A DNA stretch of 64,000 bases from Saccopteryx bilineata (GCF_036850765.1 NC_089492.1:105791022-105855021); one strand, 5' to 3'; positions 22,746 to 33,960 are shown, counted from the first letter of the stretch. Translations and numbers: made by a program. Notes: generated by a model not told the origin, from the letters alone.

Positions 22746-24064
22746 AGATAAAAGAAAAAAAATAGTAAACATGGGTCTCCCTTGATACGCTTCTTAACAT
22801 AAATATTTAAAAATAATTACATTAACACTCTAATAAAAGACAGTTTAGTTGATGAACATGCTGACAACTCTAGCTAAATATTAGACACTGTTTCTCCATA
22901 TGCTTCCATTTGGAGCCAGTGCTTCTGTAAGTCGGTCACCATTCCGTGGCTGAGATCCTGCTCCTCTGACATCTCAAATGGTCATGTAAAATGGCTGCAT
23001 GATGGGCCAGCCAGATGACTTTGGGTATAAAAACCCCTTTCAGCTTATTACAAGCTAATTTTAGTCAATAGGCCTTCATATCATTCTCCTGTCTAATCTT
23101 TACCCTCCCCCAGACCCCCTGCCCACCTCTGGCCTTGAATCCAAGTCATCAAACCCAAATATTTAAAAGCATTATGATTCTACTTGAATCTACTTACATT
23201 TTAATTTCATATAAAATTCATATGGACAACCTAACAGCCCAACTTGGCTCCAGACAGCATCATAATAATATACAACATAGCTAAAAGGGAATTCCAATGT
23301 TTTCTAATTGGCCATCATAGGAAAATGAGGAAAGGCTTTCAGCCTACTAAATTATTCAGTGGTAGTATGCATTCTCTAAATTTATTACTCTTGGCTGATG
23401 TATAGTTTTAAACATAAACATTAGAATCTGAACGAAAATTGCAATAAATAGAGCTGTCTTTATCAACCTTAGCTATAAAGAAACTTCCATTTTTATAATT
23501 CACTGATAGTGACTATATATCATCAAATTTATTTTGATAAAAAGTTCAACAAATAAAATGAGAGAAATAGATCTAACTAAAATGGCATTCTGTACTCTAA
23601 CTTCAGGAACATGTGAGGGCAAATAATCACATATTTCTGGTTAATTGCTTCACATATATTTCTGTTCTTAACACTTTTACAGTGCATTAGATAAGACTAC
23701 TAATTATGTTATGCAAGTTATGTCAAAGATCATATATTACTCCACCTCATTTCTACACTATTAAAGTTTATAAAAAATAAGCAAAATTAAAAAATAAAAC
23801 TAGATGCAAAATATCTCTGAATGTAGTTTTTTAAAAAGCACATTTTTAATTTGGTTATTGCTCTCACTAATTTTTTAAATTATTATTTTAACAGTTAGAG
23901 ATTACTTCTTATCATATAATCCAACACTTTCTTGATCTTTCCGTACTTTAAATTACTACATTCTCTGACACAGTTCTCCCCTTTTCTCTTGAGGCTTTAA
24001 AAAGGTTCACTTAATAATGATGACACTTGTGCAGCAATGCTATAACAAAAACTATAAGAATATT
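22746..24064. other. No gene recognised
   Basis: The stretch is mostly AT-rich. A GC-richer part at 22885-23110 has a TATA-like 'gggtataaaaacccc' at 23024-23038, which could come from an old LTR, but I saw no LTR borders. No coding block was found. Confidence 0.4.
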
Positions 24065-24275
24065 TATTGAGATTTACTATGTTTCAGGCATTGTGATAAG
24101 AGTGTTATTTGAATTACCTTTTGTATAATTTTCATAACATCCTTATAGAGTTATGATAATTAACTCCTCTATACACATGAAGAAACTGAGACCCAGAGTA
24201 ATTAAGAAACCTGACATCAGGCTAGGAATTCATACACAGGCCTCTGGCTCTGGTGCCACACATCTAGTACTTTCC
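24065..24275 (+). repeat. MIR element
   Basis: It matches the order of an ancient MIR: 'gtttcaggcattgtgataag', then 'cataacatccttatag', then 'gaagaaactgagacccagag', then the 'ggctctggtgcc' end. It is diverged and non-coding. Confidence 0.75.
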
Positions 24276-24277
24276 TC

Positions 24278-24434
24278 CACAAGTCAGATGTTACTCTCCT
24301 GCTCAGAACCTTTAACCTGTTTCTCACCACAGTTGTAAAAAAATTCAGGCCCTTGTCGCATCCTACAAACTGGGTGGTGATCTGAACCCCTTCTTCTCTC
24401 TGGCTGCACTTTGTCCAATCTCTCTTTCTCTCCT
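24278..24434 (+). repeat. L2 fragment (part 1)
   Basis: It has L2-like phrases such as 'tgctcagaacctttaacc' and 'ctctggctgcactttgtcc'. The L2 appears to continue at 24822 after the inserted SINE. Old and non-coding. Confidence 0.5.
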
Positions 24435-24821
24435 TTTTTTATTTTTTATTTTTTATTTTTATTTTTGACAGAGACAGAGAGTCAAAGACAGCGACAGATA
24501 GGGACAGACAGGAAGGGAGAGAGATGAAAAGCATCAATTATTCATTACAGCTCCTTAGTCTTAGTTGTTCAGTGTTTGCTTTCTCATATGTGCTTTGACC
24601 CGGGGACTACAGCAGAGTGAGTGACCCCTTGCTCGAGCCAGTGACCTTGGGCTCAAGTCAGCGACCATGAGGTCATATCTATGATCCCACGCTCAAACCA
24701 GTGACCCCTCGCTCAAGCTGGATGAGCCCGTGCTCAAGCCAGCAACCTCAGGGTTTTGAACCTGGGTCCTCCGCGTCCCAGTCCAATGCTCTATCCACTG
24801 TTCCATAACCTGTTCAGGCTG
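24435..24821 (-). repeat. Rhin-1-like SINE
   Basis: On the minus strand it starts near 'agcctgaacaggttatgg', with 'ggttcaaaaccctgagg'. Four or five degenerate 'gcttgagc' repeats follow, then 'tgagaaagcaaacactg' and an A/T-rich tail at 24435-24465. It is longer than the copy at 3187 because of the number of internal repeats. It splits an L2. Confidence 0.8.
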
Positions 24822-25255
24822 TTTAATCTCCCACTCACTCATTTTCCTTTAAAAACAGTGGCTTTCTTGATTCCTCCAATATATAGTGTATACTCTGAAC
24901 TCAGGTTCTTGGCACTGCTGTTACTTCTGCCTGAGCCAATTTGCCCTCATGTATTTGCTTGGTTCACTTCCTTACCTCATTCAAGTTTCTGCTCAAATGA
25001 TGTATGAAGAGGCATACCCTCAATATTGCCTCTAAAATGGCACTTCAGTCCTACTCTTTAGCTTTATTTTTATTTTTTGAGTGGGGGGTCTTACTATCAG
25101 CCTTATGTTACATATTTGTATGTGTATTTTTTCTTCCTCACAGAAGTGGAAACTTCAAGAAGACAGGGACTTTGCTCTGTTACTGTTGTATTCTTAATGC
25201 CTAGTATATAGTACATGGCATGTGGTGCATTGTCAATTAACATTTGTAGAAGGAA
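24822..25255 (+). repeat. L2 fragment (part 2)
   Basis: It contains the typical L2 3' phrases 'tcaagtttctgctcaaatga', 'gacagggactttgctctg' and 'atgcctagtatatagtac' in the right order. Ancient, non-coding, continued from 24278-24434. Confidence 0.7.
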
Positions 25256-25285
25256 AGGAGAGAGGGAGGGAGGGAAGGAAGTTAG
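25256..25285. repeat. Purine-rich simple repeat
   Basis: A GGA/GGGA/GAAG run with no exact unit. Confidence 0.7.
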
Positions 25286-25329
25286 GGATCACAGGCAAAG
25301 TACAAGGTCTAAAGCCTGATATTTTGGGC

Positions 25330-25667
25330 CCTGGCTGGTTGCTCAGTGGATAGAGCATCAACCCAGCATGTGGATATCCTGGGTTCGATTCCTAGTCAGA
25401 GCACACAAGAAACACAACCATCTGCTTCTCTCCCGCTCCCTCCCCCTTCTTTCCCTCTTCCCTTCCTAAAGCCAATGGCTCAATTGGTTGGAGCATAGCC
25501 CCAGGCTCTGTGGATGGCTTCATCTGTCCAAGCTAGATAGTGTCAGGTGCTAAAAATAGCTCAGTTGAATGGAGCATCAGCTGGGTTGCCGATGGATCCT
25601 GTTCAGGGCTCATGGGAGAATCTGTTTCACTGTCTACCCTCTTCTCACTTAACAAAATAAAATAAAG
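25330..25667 (+). repeat. Ves-type SINE, older, with repeated tRNA-like starts
   Basis: It has the head 'ggccctggctggttgctcag' and the B box 'ggttcgattcc'. Two further tRNA-like openings occur inside: 'aatggctcaattggttggag' near 25485 and 'aatagctcagttgaatggag' near 25555. The tail is A-rich. The three repeated openings suggest the long Ves form grew by joining tRNA-like units. Confidence 0.75.
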
Positions 25668-25817
25668 CGTGGCATTTTGTTTTCAATTCAAAGCACTGAA
25701 TCAAATTCCTAATAAAATGAAACACACATACACACACATCAAAAACAAACAAACAAAAAACATGACTGTAGTTCTAAGTTAAGATAAAACTAATATTTAT
25801 TGAGGGAAAATTTTTTC

Positions 25818-26046
25818 CTTTTTTTTTTTTTTTTTTCATTTTTCTGAAGCTGGAAACAGGGAGAGACAGTCAGACAGACTCCCGCATGCGCCCGACCGGG
25901 ATCCACCCGGCACGCCCACCAGGGGGCGACGCTCTGCCCACCAGGGGGCGATGGGCGCTTCTCCTATGTGCCCTGGCCGGGAATCGAACCCGGGTCCTCC
26001 GCACGCTAGGCCGACGCTCTACCGCTGAGCCAACCGGCCAGGGCTG
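25818..26046 (-). repeat. Young Ves-type SINE with internal deletion
   Basis: On the minus strand the head is 'gccctggccggttggctcag' and the B box ggttcgattcc is intact. The CT-rich middle of about 150 bases is missing compared with 21601-21988, so the 5' and 3' blocks join directly. The perfect 13-bp repeat ggaaaattttttc (25805-25817 and 26047-26059) flanks it. It carries two exact ccaccagggggcg motifs at 25916-25928 and 25938-25950, a match to the CTCF core as I recall it. Confidence 0.9.
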
Positions 26047-26059
26047 GAAAATTTTTTCT

Positions 26060-26640
26060 TAAAGCACATGATGATCAGATATCATTATATATTCATATAT
26101 AAAATTCCCATCTCAGTTAAAGTAAAAATATGAGATTTATAGTTATTTAATTTCATAATGCAAAGCATTTCTGGGAATTAATTTTATTCTCTTTTAAAAT
26201 TGATTACAATTCTACTCTGAGGTTGTATATATACTATGCTAGATATTTGCCGGAAAACTATGATATCACCATCCAGATATTTTCAAAGAGACACCCCAGA
26301 TGGTGGATATTATATTTGAAAGATCCAATTTGGGAAATTTTCAAAATTATTATTAGGCTGAAACTTCTATCCAATGCATAAAGCCAAATGAGAATAAATA
26401 GTATTCAATTTTTGTTGTTATTTTTCTACCTGATCTTGTTTCTTCTTTCTTATTACTACCATCCTAAATCAGCTTTCTTAGGTTTCATAGATGATATTGT
26501 AATAGGTATTCTTTCAATTTCTCTCACTATCATTCGTAATCAACTATATGCTCTGGCTCCAAATGGAAAACACACTGTCTTTGTTTGTAAAATCTCAGAC
26601 TCTCCATTGCTTTAAGTAGAAATTTGGAATTATTAAAACT
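26060..26640. other. No gene or repeat recognised
   Basis: AT-rich. A 75-residue frame at 26388-26615 is hydrophobic but has no family features and is not credible as a gene. Confidence 0.4.
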
Positions 26641-26644
26641 AGCC

Positions 26645-26764
26645 TTGCTTGAGGGGGTTGGGGGAGGTGAACACAATATGGTATATAGAAGATGTGTTGT
26701 AGAATTGTGTACCTGAAACCTATATAATTTTGCCAACCAGTGTCACCTCAATAAATCCAATTTA
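26645..26764 (+). repeat. Probable old repeat fragment of unknown family
   Basis: The phrase 'gtgtacctgaaacctatata' followed by 'gtcacctcaataaatcc' recurs in mammalian genomes, as I recall, as the end of a dispersed repeat. I cannot name the family. It holds an AATAAA sequence but nothing shows that it is used. Confidence 0.3.
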
Positions 26765-26778
26765 AAACATACAAAATA

Positions 26779-27108
26779 GGCCCTGGCCGGTTGGCTCAGT
26801 GGTAGAGCGTCAGCCTGGCATACGGAAGTCCCGGGTTCGATTCCCGGCCAGGGCACACAGGAGAAGCTGCTTCTCCACCCCTACCGCAGCCGAGGCTCAA
26901 TTGGAGCAAAAGATGGCCTGGGCTCTGGGGATGGCTCCATGGCCTTTGCCTCAGGTGCTAGAGTGGCTCTGGTCACAACAGAGCGACACCCCAGATGGGC
27001 AGAGCATCGCCCCCTGGTAGGCGTGCTGGGTGGATCCCGGTCGGGCACACGCGGGAGTCTGTCTGACTGCCTCCCCATTTCTAGCTTCAGAAAGATACAA
27101 AAAAAAAC
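26779..27108 (+). repeat. Young Ves-type SINE
   Basis: The A box tggctcagtgg (26792-26802) and B box ggttcgattcc (26834-26844) are intact. The CT-rich block is largely lost. The perfect 14-bp repeat aaacatacaaaata (26765-26778 and 27109-27122) flanks it. The 3' part has 'catcgccccctggtaggc' near 27007, a CTCF-like core on the minus strand. Confidence 0.9.
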
Positions 27109-27331
27109 AAACATACAAAATAAGATGAAATAATAAGGGGGAAAATGGGCTCTCAATAATCTACCATGCTTGTTGAATGTTTATCTTTCAGAATTTCCCC
27201 AAAGAAGAAGTAATTATATTCATTGCTCCATAACACCTAAACAAGAAATAAACTTAGTTGAGGTTAAAGTATGATGATGTAATAATTTCCCCCCAGAAAT
27301 CCCAGGGCCTTAGCACCAAATAGGTTAATTT

Positions 27332-27684
27332 TTTTTGTACTTTTCTGAAGTTAGAAGCCAGGAGGCAGTCAGACAGACTCCCGCATGCGCCCTAACAGGA
27401 TCCACATGGTATGCCCACCAGGGGGTGATGCTCTGCCCCTCTGGGCATTGCTCTGCTGCAATCAGCCATTCTAGCACCTGAGGTGGAGGCCATGGAGCTG
27501 TCCTCAGCGCTTTGCTCCAATGGAGTCTTGGCCTCGGGATGGGAAGAGAGAGATAGGGAGGAAGGAGAGGGGGAAGGGTGGAAAAGCAGATGGGCGCTTC
27601 TCCTGTGTGCCCTAACTGGGAATTGAACTTGGGACTTCTACACGCTGTGCCGATGCTCTACTGCTGAGCCAACAGGCCAGGGCC
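27332..27684 (-). repeat. Ves-type SINE
   Basis: On the minus strand it starts 'ggccctggcctgttggctc', with a B box 'agttcaattcc'. The perfect 16-bp repeat ccaaataggttaattt (27316-27331 and 27685-27700) flanks it. One 'cccaccagggggtgatg' block lies near 27415. It is more diverged than 26779. Confidence 0.88.
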
Positions 27685-27700
27685 CCAAATAGGTTAATTT

Positions 27701-28370
27701 CTTGTGCCAGTTATATGTCCATCATGGCTGAGCTGTGGCTGTACTCCATCGTATGTGGGTCTGGGATCCAGACTTTGAGAACTGTCTTAAACATTTCTGG
27801 ATGGGGCTAGGCAAGTCCCAAGGTCAAGCCTGACATCAATGGAAAGGGGCAGTATCAACCACTCTAGGAGAGGCAGTGAATAGTTTGAAAAATAATAGAG
27901 TCTAACATAAAGAGAAAGTCATTCTTCCTTTGTTTTTAAAGAAATATATCAAATTACTCCAAAAAAAAATTTGTCAGGTATATTCTTCTGAGACCCAGCC
28001 CTTTTAAAGCAAAGAAGATATTCTCACTCTTGGTGATTTCTTATTTCTAACTCTTTATTCTATCTGGTGCACCCTGTAGCACCAAACATTGCATTTCCCA
28101 CATAGCACTCATTCTAAAAACATGTCTAAACTGCACTGACTTTAAGTATTAGCCTATGCTAAGTTATGTTTGAAAATTGTATGCTTGGTAAGTTAATTTT
28201 TTCCTTTCTTCTTTCTATCTTTTTCCCTTCTTTACTAATTTCTTCTCAAATGAAATACTTCTAGAAATTAATCAGAAAAATATATAATTTATAATTAGAA
28301 ACATGACCATTGAGTTCACTTGAAATAAATAAATAAGCTAATAAATTTGTAAAAAAAATATGCTCAACTA
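27701..28370. other. No gene or repeat recognised
   Basis: AT-rich DNA without any frame or repeat that I could support. Confidence 0.4.
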
Positions 28371-28810
28371 TAGCTATTAAAGAAATTCAAAACAAATTGG
28401 AATAGTTTTGTATCTTTGATTTTGTCAAAAATTAAAATATATAAGCCGGTGTTAAGCAAGTATATGGGGAGATATATACTATTGATGGCAGTATATATTG
28501 CTGTAACCATTTTAGATGGCATTTTGGCAATGCCTATAAAACATTTGAGTGCTTATACATTTTGACACAGGATTCTATAGCTAGTAAATTAGCTATAATA
28601 TGGTTGACAAATTATCCCTAAATAAATAAACAAGGATATTCACTATAACCTGGGATGAACTTAGTCCTGGATATAAAAAACTACCACCACCTAAATTTTT
28701 ATAAGAGTAATAATTAGAAACAATTTAAATCACCATCAATAGTGATATATCATATAATAATAGATTATACATTTAAAATATATATATATATTACAACTCT
28801 ATACACAATA

Positions 28811-29018
28811 TACCATATTTTTTGCTCTGTAAGACACACTTTTCCCTCCCAAAAGTGGAGGAGAAAATGCCTGTGCATCTTATGGAGCGAAAAACATGGT
28901 ATTTTATTACATATTTTATTACAACATTTGGTTCAAAATATTTTTTTCTTATATTTCTACTTAAAACCCTAGGTGTGTCTTATGGTCAGGTTAGTCTTAT
29001 GGAGCAAAAAATATGGTA
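28811..29018. mobile_element. Palindromic MITE-like DNA element
   Basis: The left end reads taccatattttttgctc and the right end gagcaaaaaatatggta, a nearly perfect inverted repeat with TA at both borders. Inside, 'gcatcttatggagcgaaaaa' repeats the right-end sequence, so the element has an inner partial duplication. No coding capacity. The TA borders and long terminal repeats suggest a Tc1/mariner-type MITE, but I cannot name the family. Confidence 0.65.
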
Positions 29019-29106
29019 TAAATATTTCTAAGCTGTATTAAGGTGAATAAACAATGGATACTCAAGCATGCACACATATGATGGCATATATATATAATTA
29101 CTTTAT

Positions 29107-29147
29107 ATATATACATAGATAGATAGGTAGATAGATAGATAGATGAA
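29107..29147. repeat. (TAGA)n microsatellite
   Basis: About nine TAGA-type units with one TAGG variant. Confidence 0.9.
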
Positions 29148-29382
29148 GTAGTGACAGCAGAGGTTATTTGTGAAGGCAGGTGATGATAAAAGTTACTCTT
29201 TATTTGTGTATTTCTGTTGTCTAAATTTGTAAAGCACAGTTTGATTTAAAATGATAAAAAGAAAAAAAATAATATTAATAGGGATTATTTGCAGGTAGTA
29301 TTTATGAGTCATTATTATATCTTTTTATTTATGTCTTTAAAATTTAGTAGTGTTATAAATATGAAAATAGGTTTATTATATC

Positions 29383-29610
29383 TATTTATTTTTTTAATTT
29401 TTATTTAGAAAATTAACTTTAACAGAGTTACATTCATTAATAAGAGTACTACCTAGGTTTCAGGTAAACATTCCATAGCATTTGAACTCTTGATTATGTT
29501 GTATACACATCACCTAAAGTCAAATCATTTTCTGTCACCTTATATTTGTCCCTCTTAAATCCAAAAAAGCTAAGAACTGTATGATTTCATACACAGGTGG
29601 GATATATCTG
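29383..29610 (-). mobile_element. Short, old L1 3' fragment, probably inverted at its 5' end
   Basis: The part 29383-29558 is L1 3' UTR on the minus strand ('catcacctaaagtcaaatca', 'tctgtcaccttatatttg'). Directly after it, 29565-29605 reads 'ctaagaactgtatgatttc', which is L1 sequence in plus orientation. This suggests a small twin-priming inversion. It is diverged. Confidence 0.5.
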
Positions 29611-30800
29611 TTTAAAAACTATATTCTAATTTGTAAAAAAAAAAAAGGCAACCTAGAAAAAAATAAAAACATATATTTACATAATTAGCATAGAATCCCA
29701 CTACTAAAACTCTAGTTTTATAAAAATATGTAACATTTGGAAGATTAATAAGCATCAGTTACAGATCAGTTGTGTAAGATGAGTAGTGACCAGAATCTGG
29801 TGTCACTACATCCTTGAACACAGAATACATACACCTTATATTTCTGATTTATCTGTTCAACAACAACAAAAAAATGGAATATGGGGTAGTGGGACAGATA
29901 GTTTTGCTTAAAATAGCTAAATCTAAGGTATAGATTTCATTTACATTTACCAATATTTTATGAAAAGGATCATTGCACTTAAAGATGGTTCTCAGGTATG
30001 ACAGTAAGTATTGGCAACTATCTCTTAAAATGATTGAAAATATACTAGGAAGTCTGTTCTGTTCCAATATTTCACCTAAGAACATCCAACCCAGCAATTC
30101 TTTATAGTTAAGTACCACCAATTTAACTTTATTCCCTGTGATTAAAAACAATGATTTTTATTAAAGCTCAAGTAGCCCTCATTGAGACAACATACTGAGT
30201 TGTTCTCAGTCATTGGAACCACAAAGTAGATTTATAATATTTTTAAAAAGCATTGGATATTATATGGAAAGAAAAGGTAAAGTGAAATGAAGGTGGTTTT
30301 AGTTAATATAGAGAAGCTATTCGGTATACTTTGGTCATAGTATTTCTACTTCTTGCTATTATTACAGCCACTATTACAGAAAAAACTTTATTTTTCTGAA
30401 AAATTAAATCATTTTATTATAATTATTACTAATCCTTATTGTGTTTCCCTTTGTTTTGTCACTTTCATTAGTGTTCCTCTGTCTGAAGTAGATGAGGAAT
30501 TAGAACAATGCAAATTTTATTTTAAGCCCTACGTTGTGCTGACATGGAATCCACTGAACTTCTTGCTGTGCCCAGTAAAAACAATGGTTAAGAGGAACGT
30601 ACTGAATTAGGGTTGGAGGCAGTACAGGTAGGCCCATCCATTGCATAAATGTGACCCCCAGATGAAACCCAAAGATTTCTGGAGAATAAAGATAATTTTG
30701 AATAATATTGCACACCTTGCCTGGTTTGGAGCACATGGCAGTGGTTCTGCATAGCCAAGAAAATAATGTTTCTGTCTGCATATATAGTAATGGTTCTCAC
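29611..30800. other. No gene or repeat recognised
   Basis: About 1.2 kb without supportable features. Frames of 85-100 residues occur on both strands here but overlap each other, lack any family motif and look like chance. Confidence 0.4.
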
Positions 30801-30810
30801 AGAAGTTTTA

Positions 30811-31292
30811 TTTTTTTTATTATTTTTTTTTATAATTTTATTTTTAATGGGGCAACATCAATAAATCAGGATACATATATTCAAAGATAACAACTCCAGG
30901 TTATCTTGTTGTTCACTTATGTTGCATACCCATCACCCAAAGTCAGATTGTCCTCTGTCACCTTCTATCTAGTTTTCTTTGTGCCCCTCCCCCTCCCCCT
31001 TCCCCTCTCCCTCTCCCCCCTCCCTCCATAACCACCACACTCTTATAAATGTCTTTTAGTTTCACTTTTATGTCCCACCTACGTATGGAATAATGCAGTT
31101 CCTGGTTTTTTCTGATTTACTTATTTCACTTCGTATAATGTTATCAAGATCCCACCATTTTGCTGTAAATGATCCGATGTCATCATTTCTTATGGCTGAG
31201 TAGTATTCCATAGTGTATATGTGCCACATCTTCTTTATCCAGTCATCTATTGACGGGCTTTTTGGTTGTTTCCATGTCCTGGCCACTGTGAT
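30811..31292 (-). mobile_element. 5'-truncated L1 (3' end only)
   Basis: The 3' UTR and the last part of ORF2 are present, ending on the L1 sense strand side at 'ggccaggacatggaaac'. The 10-bp repeat agaagtttta (30801-30810 and 31293-31302) flanks it. It belongs to the 'gtgccacatcttctttatcc' lineage, the same as the chimera tails. The 3' UTR has a strong G-run tract on the L1 sense strand at 30985-31025. Confidence 0.88.
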
Positions 31293-31302
31293 AGAAGTTT
31301 TA

Positions 31303-32640
31303 ACTACCCGTGACTCACAGAAGCATAAGAAGGTCTTTGTTGCACCACGCTGACAGAATTCACTGAAAAGGCTGATATTCTAAATAGAATCATCAGGAGT
31401 TGCAGTGAATTGAATTTTAACCTGATGCCAGAGTTGCAAAAGCAGTTTAAACACATATAGTATTTCTAAAGACCATGCTTTTGTGTACTCATAAATATGA
31501 AATGCTAACAACTAGTGTGGTTCAATTGGTTGAATTTCTTCCATGAAATTGAGATTTTTTTTCAAGAGTATATATATTTTCAGACTGATTTCTGACATAT
31601 GTGTCATGAATAATTTGTATTTCTAAGTACAGGTTTCTCCCCACTGTTAGGAGATACTAATTTTGGGAAGAGAAATGTACTCTTTCAGTTATCCTATTCA
31701 AAATAATGAAATGAGATAGACATTCACTTTCTCCCTTTCTAGGCTCTTCTCGGTCTCTCTTTCTCAGTATAACTCTTCCTCTGTGCCTTTAACATCCTCA
31801 AACTGCTCAATTCTCCCTCAAACTGCTCAATGCCCTGCTAACCCCACCCAGCAACACATTACTGGCAATGCCCCAGGAGCCCCAACTTTCTCAATAGCTT
31901 CGGCTTTATCAAAGTATTACTATTCACTGTAGCATCTTCTCAAGACTCCTCCCCCCCCTTAAAGAGACAAACAGCTCATTTTACCCAGTCATGACAAATT
32001 TGTGAGATTTAGTCTGTTCTTCTCTATTAGTCTGTTATCATTATGATAATGATGCATTAGCAGACTACTCCCTGAGCCCATTGGCTTGTCACAATGAGCA
32101 TTATTTTTCTTACTGAAAAATCTGAGAATCAGTGGAGGCGTTTTCAGGTTAGAGCAGGTTGGCTGTGGGCTCTGGTCATGTTTCAAGGTCCTTTACCTAA
32201 CTCATTCTGGGCTCAGGCTACAGGGGCAGTGGCTTTCTGAGATTTGTACTTTTTATGACAATCAGAGGAAAATAAGAAGCCAGCCCAAACTGTGCAAATA
32301 CATTTAAGGCCTTGGCACATGTAATGTCTAGAAGTATTTCTTTAGCAAAAGCAGGGTTTCATGATCAAGTTAAATACAAATGGAGTAGCGAAATATGCTT
32401 CACCCACTGGAGTGTACTGGAAGGTCACATGGCAGAAAAATAGTGAGAATTGGAAGTCTCTATGGCTTCCAAAGGAATATTTTGTCTTTAGTGAGAATTT
32501 ACTGGAGGTGATAGGGTAGTTTAAGTGGAAATAAAATTTGTACAGGTGAGAAATGCTTGAAATTTTGTAATGTGAGAGGTAGTTGAAGGAATGTAGTATC
32601 CTAAAAATCATATCTGATAAGATATTCCTCTATTGAATTT
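31303..32640. other. No gene or repeat recognised
   Basis: Unassigned. There is a short doublet 'aactgctcaat' at 31801 and 31820 in a CT-rich stretch, and nothing coding. Confidence 0.4.
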
Positions 32641-32644
32641 ATCA

Positions 32645-32870
32645 TGTAATCAGAATAAAACCTAGGGCTTACTATGTGGTGGGCACTGTTTTAAGTGCTT
32701 TTCATATGTCGGTTCATTCAATTATCATGATAACCCTATAAATATGTAATGACTTCTTGTTTGGTTTGATAGGTCAGGAAACCTAGGCATAGAGAAATTT
32801 ACCAAGTGGCTCAAGGGCACATATTTAGTATGGTATATACTTAGCTTCAGGCCCTATGCTCTGAAAGACT
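32645..32870 (+). repeat. MIR element
   Basis: The order 'gtgggcactgttttaagtgc', 'cataaccctataaatatg'-like, 'aggaaacctaggcatagag' and 'tggctcaagggcacatat' fits a MIR. Ancient and non-coding. Confidence 0.7.
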
Positions 32871-33107
32871 GAATATGCAAATGGATAGTGACCAGACCAT
32901 ATATAAATTATAATATTTTATATTTGTAGAATATATATAAATAAAACTCTGATTCACAACTTTCAGTAACTTTTATTAGAAACCAACCTATTAACGATAC
33001 TATCCATCCTAAGAAGCCAGGTCGCTATAATCACACTTGTAGGAAGTCTGATTGCTATCTCTAGTAGCAATCCAGGTAGCCCAGCAATAACCCCTGAATC
33101 CCCGATG

Positions 33108-33420
33108 TTATGTTATCCAAAATGCCTATGACTTGACAAGTTCCCAAATTTTTGTCCCACTTCAGATTTAGGACCAACCAGAAGAAGACACATATGCACC
33201 CTAACCAATCATATAGGATTTCCTATTCCTAGTTTGCCCACCTGTAGCTTCCCCAGGCCAACAGACACCAATCAGGGCACATCCTAGGCCCTCGCATTTT
33301 GTCGCTATTAAGCTTTCCATTTTCGCTGTCTGCTATTGAGTCTCTGCCTAAAATTCATGGGATTGAGGCTGACTTACTTACTATAGCAAACTGAATTGCG
33401 TACCTTTTGCTTTTCTCACT
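33108..33420 (+). mobile_element. Possible solo LTR
   Basis: Two CCAAT boxes (aaccaatcat near 33204 and accaatcagg near 33271) come before a TATA-like 'cgctattaagctttcc' near 33302, a CT-rich stretch and 'tgctattgagtctctgcc'. That arrangement is usual for a retroviral LTR promoter. No clean TG...CA ends or target repeat were found, so this remains a guess. Confidence 0.3.
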
Positions 33421-33699
33421 TGGTTAGTCTTTATTTCCATATTACCAGAACCATGTCCATCATTTTTAATATAATTGAATTTGTGCATATCTAATATAGA
33501 TACTAAGGCTATAGTTAACATTTCTGAAAGGGCAATAATCAGCTCTTTTCAGTATATAATTTTGGTAATATAGCCATAGTAATACTTGGTATTTAGAGAA
33601 GAATATGGATATTACCTATAGAAAGTTGAAATTAATGATAATTATCATAGTAATACAAAGTTCAAGTCAATGATAAGAACAATAATGTAATAATAAAAG

Positions 33700-33960
33700 C
33701 AATATCTATTTTGTTAAGCACTTATAAAATCATACAAATTAAAAATATTTAGATTAGTTTGTTGTATACTCAGATTAATTATATGAGATAATTACTGGGA
33801 TTATCTCCATTTTACAAGATAGAAAATTGAGGCTTAAAAGGTTAAGAAACTTGCTTTGTTACTTACTGTACAAACAAGGCTTAATTTTGTCAGTTTCACT
33901 CAAAATTATGCTTAGCTCAATGACTGGCACACAGTGGGAGGTCAACTGAATAAATACTTA
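33700..33960 (+). repeat. MIR element, diverged
   Basis: 'ctccattttacaagatagaaaattgag' is the MIR core, spread across 33810-33840. 'actggcacacagtgggag' followed by 'gaataaatactta' is the usual tail of such repeats. Confidence 0.6.

Larger units (their letters stand above)
28371..29280 (+). repeat. Ancient L1 3' end, split by a palindromic element
   Basis: It resembles the end of ORF2 and the 3' UTR of an old L1M element. The marks are 'ggcattttggcaatgcc', 'cattttgacacaggattc' and 'gaaacaatttaaatcacc', then, after the insertion at 28811-29018, 'tgacagcagaggttatttg' and a T/A-rich end. No open frame. A TA run and a (TAGA)n run lie inside it. Confidence 0.55.

Noticed and set aside
23024..23038. 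TATA-like sequence gggtataaaaacccc as a promoter
   Set aside because: A single motif without a CCAAT box, LTR borders or downstream gene is not enough.
26388..26615. 75-codon hydrophobic frame on the plus strand
   Set aside because: Composition follows local T-richness; no signal or family motif and no supporting context.
26779..26855. tRNA gene, because A and B boxes are perfect
   Set aside because: It is the head of a Ves SINE with a SINE body, A-tail and target duplication; the same head occurs in many copies here.
29849..30151. 100-codon frame on the minus strand
   Set aside because: No motif, AT-rich composition and no splice or promoter context; expected by chance in 64 kb.
31801..31830. 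Doublet of aactgctcaat as a possible regulatory repeat or CRISPR-like unit
   Set aside because: Only two units, in a CT-rich eukaryotic stretch with no spacer pattern.
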